From positions 1-64,000 of the forward strand of contig NZ_JAMOZL010000008.1 of assembly GCF_023667495.1 (NCBI RefSeq): 64,000 nt of DNA. Direction: 5' to 3'. The translations under genes were made by a program, and so were the position numbers. Source of the stretch: Dyadobacter sp. MSC1_007. GTDB taxonomy: Bacteria; Bacteroidota; Bacteroidia; Cytophagales; Spirosomataceae. Below the pieces are notes generated by a model. That model searched no databases, had not been told where the DNA came from, and was given only the letters and a program-made list of their open reading frames with translations. Of this stretch, positions 54,420 through 62,557 are shown piece after piece. How positions within the stretch are numbered: position 1 is the stretch's first letter; every line of letters starts with the position of its first letter.

Positions 54420-55340
54420 TCATTGCTTGACAGCCCGTTTCGCCTGTGCCCGTGAGATACTTGCATTGATCTCAAATCCCAGTATAATTACAAATGCAAG
54501 CAAGTATATCCAGATCATCAGCGCGATCATCGTGCCGATCGAACCGTAAAGCTTGTTGTAAGAACTGAAACGCGACAAGTAAAATGAGAAGCCATAAGTA
54601 GCCGCGAGAATAAGGATGGAAGCGATGATAGAACCTGCATTAACGAAGGAAAATTGCCTCCCGTGGGATGGCGCGAACCGGTAAATGATAGAGATCGTCA
54701 GCATTAGTGACCCAAAACTGATCAGGTAGCGCGTAATATTCAGCAATGCGATAAGCCAGTTGTCGCGAATGATGTGCCAGTCGCCAACGATATTCATCAC
54801 CGCATCACCCACAATCAGCAATATCACTGACAGGAAAAGCACGGCGATCAGCAACAATGTCAGCATCGTTGCAATGCCGCGTATTTGCAGAAACCCGCGG
54901 GTCTCATGGTCTTCATAAACCATATCGAAAGACCGCATCAACGACATCATTCCGCTCGTGGAAGCGATCATGGCAAAAATAAAACCCAGCGACAACACGC
55001 CCGACCTTGGCCTGCTCACAATATCCATGATCGTCTGATCAGCCGCTTCGAAAGTCCCTTGGGGCATATTATCGCGGATCAATTCCATAATCTGCTGATC
55101 GAGCCCCTCTATGGGAATGTAGGGAATTAATGTAAAAAGGAAGATAATGCCGGGAAACGCCGCCAAAGTGAGACTGTAAGCCACAGCCGAAGCACGCTGG
55201 TCTATCTCGTGCTTGCGGTTGCTTTGGACGATATTAAGCAGGATGTCGTACAGGGAAACCGTATCCCTGAACAACATGGTTTGTTGCAGCCAGATGACGA
55301 TGCGCTTGATATGGCGGTTTTTCAACAGTTTTTCAAGCAT
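54420..55340 (-). CDS. YihY/virulence factor BrkB family membrane protein
   Basis: A 306-residue protein with six hydrophobic segments and the family motif ASAVAYSLTLAAFPGIIFLFTLIPYIP (part: SLTLAAFPGIIFLF) early, and AFVIILGFEINASI late. Often misnamed ribonuclease BN; the role is unknown, possibly transport of small solutes. It follows the thioesterase by 12 bp. Confidence 0.9.
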   Translation of the reverse strand: MLEKLLKNRHIKRIVIWLQQTMLFRDTVSLYDILLNIVQSNRKHEIDQRASAVAYSLTLAAFPGIIFLFTLIPYIPIEGLDQQIMELIRDNMPQGTFEAADQTIMDIVSRPRSGVLSLGFIFAMIASTSGMMSLMRSFDMVYEDHETRGFLQIRGIATMLTLLLIAVLFLSVILLIVGDAVMNIVGDWHIIRDNWLIALLNITRYLISFGSLMLTISIIYRFAPSHGRQFSFVNAGSIIASILILAATYGFSFYLSRFSSYNKLYGSIGTMIALMIWIYLLAFVIILGFEINASISRAQAKRAVKQ

Positions 55341-55352
55341 ATCTCTTGTGTG

Positions 55353-55772
55353 TTACTCCTTAACTTCAAAAAAGGGTTTTAGCTTTTCCAAAAGCTTGTC
55401 GGGTGCCATGCAAAGCTTGCCATTGTCCATCCTCTGAAACACCAGTGTGGTATCACCCGTATTCAACAATGTATTGGTCTGGTTCCTGATCTCGTAAAAA
55501 AAGCGGACGCGGACACCAGGCAGTTGTTCAATTTTCACCAAAATATTAAGCTCGTCGTCATAACGTGCCGGTTTCAGGTAACGGGAGTGACTTTCGTAAA
55601 CCGGCATCATTACCCCTTCGTCCTCCATGGCCTTGTAATGAAAATCGAGGCTCCTCAAAGCTTCCACCCTGCCTATTTCGTAATAGCGGGCATAATTTCC
55701 ATAATACACATAACCCATCTGGTCGGTATCCGCATAACGCACTCTGATGCCCTTAACTTCGTAAACAAACAT
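55353..55772 (-). CDS. acyl-CoA thioesterase, hotdog fold (YbgC/FadM type)
   Basis: A 139-residue single hotdog protein. The N-terminal VRYADTDQMGYVYYGNYARYYEIGRVEALR motif (part: YADTDQMGYVYYGNY) carries the catalytic Asp of YbgC-type 4-hydroxybenzoyl-CoA thioesterases. ATG 55772 lies 2 bp after the mltG stop; the longer frame would run back into mltG. It hydrolyses acyl-CoA, substrate unknown. Confidence 0.9.
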   Translation of the reverse strand: MFVYEVKGIRVRYADTDQMGYVYYGNYARYYEIGRVEALRSLDFHYKAMEDEGVMMPVYESHSRYLKPARYDDELNILVKIEQLPGVRVRFFYEIRNQTNTLLNTGDTTLVFQRMDNGKLCMAPDKLLEKLKPFFEVKE

Positions 55773-55774
55773 GT

Positions 55775-56812
55775 TTATTTCATGATTTTCAACCGGTTCA
55801 ACTCGGCCTGATAAAGGCGGGCATTGGCGAGGTGGTCGGAATAATTGGTAGCAAAAGCGTGGTAGCCCGACAGGTCGGCCTTGGCACACATATAGGTATA
55901 ATCGTGTTTTTCGTAGTTCAATACCGCGTCCAGTGACTTGAAATCCGCAACCCTGATCGGGCCCGGAGGCAGGCCGGTGTTTACATAAGTATTATAGGGC
56001 GATTTAATCATCAGCTGCTGATTCAGTATTCGTTTGATCGCGAAATCCTGCAATGCAAATTTAATGGTCGGGTCCGCTTGCAGGGGCATATCCGCGTGCA
56101 GACGGTTGATATACAAACCAGCAACACGCGGGCGCTCGTCCACTTTCCGCGCCTGCTCTTCCTCGACGATCGACGCCAGGATAGAAACTTGTTCCGGCGT
56201 CAGGCCGATCGCCTTGGCCTTGGCAAGCCTTTCATCGTTCCAAAATTTCTTGTATTCACTGTGCATACGGTCGAGAAACTTTTCCGTTTTCGTGGTCCAG
56301 TAAATTTCATAAGTATTAGGAAGGAACATGGACACGATCGTGAGCGTATCCAAGCCATATTTGTTACAAACTTCCGGATCATTCAATGCCTTTCTGAAAT
56401 TATCCTCGCCAAACTCGAAACGGCTCCCAATGCGCTTGATCAGGTCTTCTTTCAACCTGATATTATTAAAAGTAAGCTTCACCGCATCCTGATTCCCCGA
56501 TGACAGCTTTTTAATCGCTTCATAATTGCTCGTCTTTGGTTTGATAACATATCGGCCGGGCTTCACTTTTTCAGTGTATTTCATAAGTTTCGCCAAAAAC
56601 TGGAACGAGATGTGATCGTTAATCACTTCATGCTTATTAAGTGTATCCAGCACGGTTTTGTAGGTTGCACCCTCAGGAATGAGCAATACGAAGCTCGATT
56701 GCCTATCCGCCTGAAGATTAGGCGTCCGGAAGATCTGCCAGAAGTAAAAAGAGAAGGTGGTTACAAGGATCGCTATGACTACAAACAACCCTATTTTGAA
56801 ATTGCGCGACAT
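55775..56812 (-). CDS. mltG: endolytic peptidoglycan transglycosylase MltG
   Basis: A 345-residue membrane-bound lytic enzyme. Anchor helix about 7-27; LysM-like domain about 42-115; YceG-like catalytic domain with Glu217 in ILASIVEEEQAR, and YNTYVNTGLPPGPIR, all family hallmarks. It cuts growing glycan strands in the periplasm and sets their length. Sits 2 bp before the thioesterase. Confidence 0.95.
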   Translation of the reverse strand: MSRNFKIGLFVVIAILVTTFSFYFWQIFRTPNLQADRQSSFVLLIPEGATYKTVLDTLNKHEVINDHISFQFLAKLMKYTEKVKPGRYVIKPKTSNYEAIKKLSSGNQDAVKLTFNNIRLKEDLIKRIGSRFEFGEDNFRKALNDPEVCNKYGLDTLTIVSMFLPNTYEIYWTTKTEKFLDRMHSEYKKFWNDERLAKAKAIGLTPEQVSILASIVEEEQARKVDERPRVAGLYINRLHADMPLQADPTIKFALQDFAIKRILNQQLMIKSPYNTYVNTGLPPGPIRVADFKSLDAVLNYEKHDYTYMCAKADLSGYHAFATNYSDHLANARLYQAELNRLKIMK

Positions 56813-56868
56813 ATTTTTGTGGCTGTCAGCTTTCGGCCATTGGCAGTCGGCTGGTTAGTTTTATTATT

Positions 56869-57948
56869 TTATATATTGATTTCAAATGGAATGCCAAACC
56901 TTTTGGCCAGCTCTTCTAGTGACAAAACAACCGGTTCCAGAAGCTGAATGCCGTTCGTGCCCCGTTCTGCTTCCATTTCGCGCTCGGGATCACCGGGTAT
57001 CAGCACCTTCTGACCATCCACAGCCCTCGCACCCCTGAATGCCCGGATCCACTTGTCCATATCGGCCTTAAACTCGTCCGCCGGCCTGAACCCATCTACA
57101 CGCATGGCGCCCAGAAAATGCCCGGTACCTAACCCCACGCCCTGTTGCACGCCCATGAAGCCGGCAGTAGCGAATGGTGGCACCCACGGCCCAAAGTTAG
57201 CACCCGAAAGCACTCCCGAAAAAATATCGACGATCGCGCCCAGTCCATAACCTTTATGACTGCCATGCTCCCGGTCCGAACCCAGTGGAAGCAAACCGCC
57301 GCCGCTTTTCACCGCATTGGGGTCGGTCGTTGCATTACCTTCTGCGTCTTGTGCCCAGCCTAATGGCGCAGGCAAGCCTTTGCGCTGCAATATCTCAAAT
57401 TTACCATAAGCCACCGCGGTTGATGCAAAATCCGCCACGAATGCAGGTTCCTCTTTGGCAGGAACGGCAACGGCAATGGGGTTGGTGCCCAAAAGCTTAT
57501 CCAGTGAAAACGTAGGCGTAACGAGCGGCGCTGCATTAGTCATCGTCCAGCCAATCATATCCTTCTGCAAGGCAAGCATTGCATGATACCCGGCAATACC
57601 GAAATGGTTGGAATTACGGACGGAGACCCATCCGGAGCCCACCTTTTCAGCTTTTTCCATCGCGATCTCCATCGCTTTGGGCGCTACCACCAATCCAAGG
57701 CCGCGGTCGCCGTCGACCACAGCGGTGCTGGGGGTCTCGTAAACAATGGTAACATTCGGTGTCGGATTAAGGCGGCCATGGTCGTAAAGCCTTACATAAC
57801 CAGCCAAACGGGCAATTCCATGCGAATCAACCCCGCGCAAATCGGCGCTTACCAACACTTCGGAAGCCAGCCCTGCCTCTTCCTCAGAACATCCTATCGC
57901 AAGAAAAACTTCCCTGGTAAAATGTTTTAAATAACTGGCCTGATACAT
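56869..57948 (-). CDS. Ldh2-family NAD(P)-dependent oxidoreductase
   Basis: A 359-residue protein of the malate/L-lactate dehydrogenase 2 family. It shows DLRGVDSHGIARLAGYVRLY (key SHG with catalytic His), VRNSNHFGIAGYHAML, GTNPIAVAVP and GHFLGAMRVDGF. Substrates in the family include malate, ureidoglycolate and 2,3-diketogulonate, so the actual one is open. ATG 57948 is chosen over the TTG three codons upstream. Confidence 0.92.
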   Translation of the reverse strand: MYQASYLKHFTREVFLAIGCSEEEAGLASEVLVSADLRGVDSHGIARLAGYVRLYDHGRLNPTPNVTIVYETPSTAVVDGDRGLGLVVAPKAMEIAMEKAEKVGSGWVSVRNSNHFGIAGYHAMLALQKDMIGWTMTNAAPLVTPTFSLDKLLGTNPIAVAVPAKEEPAFVADFASTAVAYGKFEILQRKGLPAPLGWAQDAEGNATTDPNAVKSGGGLLPLGSDREHGSHKGYGLGAIVDIFSGVLSGANFGPWVPPFATAGFMGVQQGVGLGTGHFLGAMRVDGFRPADEFKADMDKWIRAFRGARAVDGQKVLIPGDPEREMEAERGTNGIQLLEPVVLSLEELAKRFGIPFEINI

Positions 57949-58168
57949 ATACGTCAAATGAGTGAACTTCTTTTTAATTTTACCGGCACAGAAGCAAAAT
58001 GGGACGCCGGAACCGCAAATATCCTAATTCAATCGGCATCGTCCAATATTTCATTTCCAGGATCTGATTTTGCCACTCATCGTTCAACTGCTCCCATACC
58101 AGCGCAAAAGGCTGTATTGGAGCATATATATCTGCTAATCAGCCCCGTTATAAGCCGGGGCCACCTCA

Positions 58169-58792
58169 ATGGAAATCAAAAACTCTTTCCTCAAACGAAT
58201 CATCAGCTACTTCATCCGCGGACTGGTACTGGTAGCACCTCTTTATGCAACCGTCCTCATCATCTGGACCGGAGTGGAATACCTGGACAACATTCTGCCG
58301 ATCGACATTCCGATTTCTAATGAACAGACGGTATATCTGCCCGGGCTCGGCGTGCTGATCATTATTCTGGGCATCATTTTACTGGGTTTCCTGTTCTCGA
58401 CCATCGTTCCGCAGTCATTTTTCAAGTTCACGGAAAGCATTATGCGGCGAATTCCGCTGGTGAGTTTGATCTACTATTCCATTAAAGACCTCATCCTGGC
58501 ATTTGTCGGGGATAAAAAGAAGTTCAACCAGCCGGTGCTGGTAACGATGTACCGCGAAACGAATATTAAAAAGATCGGCTTTATCACACAAACCGATCTG
58601 GGACACCTGAAAATTACCGACCATGTGGCGGTGTATATGCCGCTTTCATACGCACTTTCTGGTGAGCTTTTCATTGTCCCGACTGAAAATGTGACACTTC
58701 TAGACGCCAAGTCTACCGATGTCATGAAAATGCTTGTATCAGGTGGCGTTTCCGTTAAGGTTTCGAAGGAAGAAGCGTCGGAAGAGGAGTAG
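58169..58792 (+). CDS. DUF502 family membrane protein
   Basis: A 207-residue protein with two membrane segments (about 15-38 and 55-80), followed by a conserved soluble region with IPLVSLIYYSIKDLI and VTMYRETNIKKIGFIT. This is DUF502; the function is unknown. The 220 bp upstream (57949-58168) hold no other gene I can support. Confidence 0.9.
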   Translation: MEIKNSFLKRIISYFIRGLVLVAPLYATVLIIWTGVEYLDNILPIDIPISNEQTVYLPGLGVLIIILGIILLGFLFSTIVPQSFFKFTESIMRRIPLVSLIYYSIKDLILAFVGDKKKFNQPVLVTMYRETNIKKIGFITQTDLGHLKITDHVAVYMPLSYALSGELFIVPTENVTLLDAKSTDVMKMLVSGGVSVKVSKEEASEEE

Positions 58793-58827
58793 TTTAACGC
58801 CTTTTTAATAGGCAACAATGCAACACT

Positions 58828-58861
58828 TTTGCCCGTTTAAAAGAATGATTCCCTATATTTG
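58828..58861 (+). promoter_or_regulatory. promoter of the secreted protein gene at 58880
   Basis: TATATTTG at 58854-58861 matches TAnnTTTG exactly, with TTTG (58828-58831) 22 bp upstream, within the range reported for Flavobacteria. It overlaps an upstream TTG and therefore supports the ATG at 58880. Confidence 0.6.
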
Positions 58862-58879
58862 AAACATTCTTTTTGTATT

Positions 58880-59494
58880 ATGAGACAATTACTTCCTCTT
58901 GTCGCCTTGCTTCTGTTTGGGAATCTCAATGCCTGGTCACAGGAACACTACGATCCCAAAAAAACGCTTTCCAGCGAAGAACTTTTCATGAAACAGGGCA
59001 CGGCAAGCAGGGTTATAGCGACGCCGGGGCAGAAATACCTGGTCCTGGACGCCTCACCTGTCATTGGCGGATTTCACAGGTACCGTTTTTTCCCGGGGGA
59101 CAACATCAAATTCCGGATGAAAAACGAAACGATCCGGTTCAACGAAACCATTGCCAGCGTAAGCGACTCTTCATTCACGATCGGGATCGTCAACGAGGCG
59201 GTAGGGCGCATGGATTACCAGGAAATACTTCTTAAAGACATCCGCCTGATGAAGGTCTCCAAAAGGATCCCATTTGTTTCTCAACTGGCCCCAATCCTGC
59301 CCCTGGCCGGATTGATCTTCATCGGTGCCGATTTCTTCAACAAAGGACTTGACAATAAACGCTATACAACCGATCCTTCCTCCATTATCATAGGGGGCTC
59401 AATGATCGCTGCCGGGTTTATCTGTTATAAGCTGACGTTTGCCTCCCTGAAAATCAATGGGCGCAACAAGCTGAAAGTGCTGGAAACTTATTAA
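58880..59494 (+). CDS. secreted or membrane protein of unknown function
   Basis: A 204-residue protein with a signal peptide MRQLLPLVALLLFGNLNAWSQ (about 1-21; part shown). The middle is beta-rich (FRMKNETIRFNETIAS, SFTIGIVNE), and one or two hydrophobic stretches lie near the end (about 140-180). I recognise no family. It has its own promoter and lies between DUF502 and aroA. Confidence 0.75.
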   Translation: MRQLLPLVALLLFGNLNAWSQEHYDPKKTLSSEELFMKQGTASRVIATPGQKYLVLDASPVIGGFHRYRFFPGDNIKFRMKNETIRFNETIASVSDSSFTIGIVNEAVGRMDYQEILLKDIRLMKVSKRIPFVSQLAPILPLAGLIFIGADFFNKGLDNKRYTTDPSSIIIGGSMIAAGFICYKLTFASLKINGRNKLKVLETY

Positions 59495-59553
59495 TACCCC
59501 GAAATATCGTTACGGACAATGCGGTCCATTTTTCCATATTTGAATACTTAAAA

Positions 59554-60789
59554 GTGAAATCCATTCTCGTTCATCCACCCCAAGCACCCATAAGGGCAGA
59601 AATCCAACTTGCTGCATCCAAAAGCGAATGTAACCGTGCCCTGATCATCAACGCGCTGACAGGTTTTAAATCAGAGCTTACCAATATTTCGGAAGCACGC
59701 GATTCGCAGACTATGCTTCGCTTGCTTAACTCTTCGGACGCAGTAGCTGACGTGATCGACGCGGGTACGACAATGCGGTTCCTGACTGCCTATTTTGCTG
59801 TTACCGGTCAGAAAAAAACGATGACTGGCACACCCAGAATGTGCGAGCGGCCGATTGGAATCCTGGTTGACGCACTGCGCAGCCTTGGGGCAGATATTAC
59901 GTATGAGAAGGAAAAAGGTTATCCGCCATTGAAGCTGAACGGTTTCAACTATTCAGGCAATAATGAACTGACCATGCGCGGCGACGTAAGCAGCCAGTAT
60001 ATTTCTGCATTGCTAATGATTGCCCCCGAGCTGCCAAGCGGACTGACGATCAAGCTGGAAGGCGAAGTCGGATCGCGCCCTTATATTGAAATGACCCTCA
60101 ACCAAATGGCTCATTTCGGCATCGATTACAAGGCCGACTGGCAAACCAATACCCTTTATATTCCTGCATTAAAATACCAGCCGCAACCCTATGCCATCGA
60201 ATCGGATTGGTCGGGTGCCAGCTATTGGTACAGCATCGTCGCTTTGGCAGAAGATGCTGAAGTTGAGTTGTTAGGATTGAAAAAAGACTCACTTCAAGGC
60301 GACAGCGAGATCGTGCAGATCATGAAAAACCTGGGAGTAGACAGCGTTTTCACCGACCGTGGCGTGCTATTGACTAAAATTGCGCCCGCGGCCTCCATTG
60401 GCTGGGATTTCACCAACTGCCCTGACCTTGCCCAAACCGTAGCTGTCTGCTGCGCTGTTAAAAAGATCCGTTTGTCGCTTACCGGCGTAGAAAGCCTTAA
60501 AATCAAGGAAACCGACCGGATTTTTGCATTGCAGCAGGAGCTTAAAAAACTGGGTGCCGAACTGAAAGAAGTCGAAAAAGACCATCTATATGAAGTGACG
60601 GCCATTAGTGATATTCCTACCGATCCTGTCCCGTCCATTCACACGTATGACGACCACCGGATGGCGATGGCATTTGCACCGGTAGGTATGGTTACGCCGG
60701 TCATCATCGAAGAACCTGGTGTGGTAGTGAAATCTTATCCGGGCTATTGGAAAGACCTCGCGAAAGTGACCACCTGGGAAGAAGTTTAG
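59554..60789 (+). CDS. aroA: 3-phosphoshikimate 1-carboxyvinyltransferase (EPSP synthase)
   Basis: A 411-residue enzyme of the shikimate pathway that joins phosphoenolpyruvate to shikimate 3-phosphate. Motifs: SKSECNR (22-28), DAGTTMRF (69-76), the SSQYISALLM segment, KETDRI and DDHRMAMAFA near the end. Slightly shorter than the E. coli protein. GTG at 59554 is the only reasonable start. Confidence 0.95.
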   Translation: MKSILVHPPQAPIRAEIQLAASKSECNRALIINALTGFKSELTNISEARDSQTMLRLLNSSDAVADVIDAGTTMRFLTAYFAVTGQKKTMTGTPRMCERPIGILVDALRSLGADITYEKEKGYPPLKLNGFNYSGNNELTMRGDVSSQYISALLMIAPELPSGLTIKLEGEVGSRPYIEMTLNQMAHFGIDYKADWQTNTLYIPALKYQPQPYAIESDWSGASYWYSIVALAEDAEVELLGLKKDSLQGDSEIVQIMKNLGVDSVFTDRGVLLTKIAPAASIGWDFTNCPDLAQTVAVCCAVKKIRLSLTGVESLKIKETDRIFALQQELKKLGAELKEVEKDHLYEVTAISDIPTDPVPSIHTYDDHRMAMAFAPVGMVTPVIIEEPGVVVKSYPGYWKDLAKVTTWEEV

Positions 60790-60813
60790 TTATTCGCCAT
60801 TAATGCATTTACT

Positions 60814-62406
60814 ATGGAGACGGTTTTGGCCTTTCTGGGATCGATACCTGTGTGGGTATATATTGTGTTGGTTCTGGTTGTGATCGCGCTGCGGGATATT
60901 TTCCAGCGAAAACATACCATCCAGCACAACTTTCCACTGGTAGGACATTTCCGTTACATGATTGAAACGATTGGTCCGGAAATCCGGCAATACATCGTGG
61001 CTAATAACCGCGAAGAGCTGCCATTCAACCGCAGGCAGCGTTCGTGGATTTATGCATCTTCCAAAAAAGAAAACAATTACCAGGGATTTGGCACTGACCA
61101 GAACATGCAGGAACCGGGATATGTCTTCATTAAACCGGCCATGCTGCCTTCCAGGCTCGATCCAGCGCACAACCACCATATTAAGAATGGCAAGGACCCG
61201 CACCATTATACCATTCCGTCAGCCAAGGTAATTGGCGAATACCACAAGCGGAAGCGCCCGTATCGTCCGCGCTCGGTGGTGAACGTGAGTGCGATGAGCT
61301 TTGGGTCGCTATCTTCAAAAGCCATTGAATCTCTGAACAAAGGGTCTTACAAATTTGGGAATTACCATAACACCGGCGAGGGAGGTTTATCTCCTTACCA
61401 CAAATTTGGTGCGGATGTTGTGTTCAATATGGGCACCTCTTATTTCGGTGTACGTGATGATGCTGGAAATTTTGTAATGGAAAAGCTCGTGAAGCTTACC
61501 CAAAACAACCCGGCAGTGCGAATGATCGAGCTTAAACTGTCGCAGGGCGCAAAGCCTGGCAAAGGCGGCGTGCTGCCAGCCAGTAAGATCACAGCCGAAA
61601 TTGCCGAGATCCGCGGCGTACCAATGGGCGTCGATGTGGTATCGCCACCTTATCACAGCGCATTCTCGGATGTAAAGGAAATGATCGCATTCATTGAAGA
61701 AATGGCCGCTGCGACCGGGCTTCCGGTAGGCATGAAGTCTGCCGTAGGAAAAACAGATATGTGGGAAGAACTGGCCGATCTGATGGTCGAAACCGGTAAA
61801 GGCCCTGACTTTATCACGATCGATGGCGGTGAAGGAGGTACAGGTGCCGCGCCGCCGTCATTTGCCGACCATGTGTCGCTGCCATTGGTGTTTGCATTTA
61901 GTACTGTTTACAAAATTTTCCAGAAACGGGGACTGACAGATAAGATCACATTCATCGCATCAGGCAAACTAGGGCTTCCTGCCCAGGCTGTAATGGCTTT
62001 TTCGATGGGTGCGGATATCATCAATGTAGCCAGGGAAGCGATGCTGTCCATCGGCTGCATTCAGGCACAAACCTGCCATACCAACCGCTGTCCAACGGGT
62101 ATTGCTACCAATAACAAATGGCTGGAATCCGGCGTGGACCCGGCACTCAAAAGCGAGCGTTTTAATAACTATATGAATACGCTGGCCAAAGAAATCATTG
62201 AAATAACACATGCCACCGGCTATGAACATCCATGCCAGTTCGGGATGAATGATGTTGATATTTCAATGGGGGACAATAATAAAACCGTCGCGCTTGCCGA
62301 CAATTATGGTTATCTCAAAACGATAGTACCTTACCCCGGCATCAAATCACTGCTTGAATGCCCTCACCTCGGCGGCAGGGCTCCCCGGGAAGAAATCACG
62401 CATTGA
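60814..62406 (+). CDS. FMN-binding glutamate synthase family protein
   Basis: A 530-residue protein with one membrane anchor (about 12-28). The rest equals the FMN-binding central barrel of glutamate synthase: VNVSAMSFGSLSSKAIE, GEGGLSPYH, KPGKGGVLPASKIT and DGGEGGTGAAPPSF. The three-Cys cluster motif CIQAQTCHTNRCPTG is intact for a 3Fe-4S centre. It lacks the amidotransferase domain, so it cannot use glutamine as GltB does. The electron donor and true reaction are unknown. Confidence 0.92.
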   Translation: METVLAFLGSIPVWVYIVLVLVVIALRDIFQRKHTIQHNFPLVGHFRYMIETIGPEIRQYIVANNREELPFNRRQRSWIYASSKKENNYQGFGTDQNMQEPGYVFIKPAMLPSRLDPAHNHHIKNGKDPHHYTIPSAKVIGEYHKRKRPYRPRSVVNVSAMSFGSLSSKAIESLNKGSYKFGNYHNTGEGGLSPYHKFGADVVFNMGTSYFGVRDDAGNFVMEKLVKLTQNNPAVRMIELKLSQGAKPGKGGVLPASKITAEIAEIRGVPMGVDVVSPPYHSAFSDVKEMIAFIEEMAAATGLPVGMKSAVGKTDMWEELADLMVETGKGPDFITIDGGEGGTGAAPPSFADHVSLPLVFAFSTVYKIFQKRGLTDKITFIASGKLGLPAQAVMAFSMGADIINVAREAMLSIGCIQAQTCHTNRCPTGIATNNKWLESGVDPALKSERFNNYMNTLAKEIIEITHATGYEHPCQFGMNDVDISMGDNNKTVALADNYGYLKTIVPYPGIKSLLECPHLGGRAPREEITH

Positions 62407-62557
62407 ATCTGCATTTCAGCTCCACATTTTCACCTGAGAATAAGTATAAGGAAACATATGCCTGAAACGTTGCATAGAAACGTGCGGCTACATTTAACTT
62501 GTAGTGCCGTTCGCCTGGCAGCGGCATTCAAAAAACACTATTATAATTCCTGAAACA

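Noticed and set aside
57958..58320. A 120-residue plus-strand reading frame upstream of and overlapping the DUF502 gene
   Set aside because: Most of it lies in another frame over the clear DUF502 protein and has no recognisable motifs.
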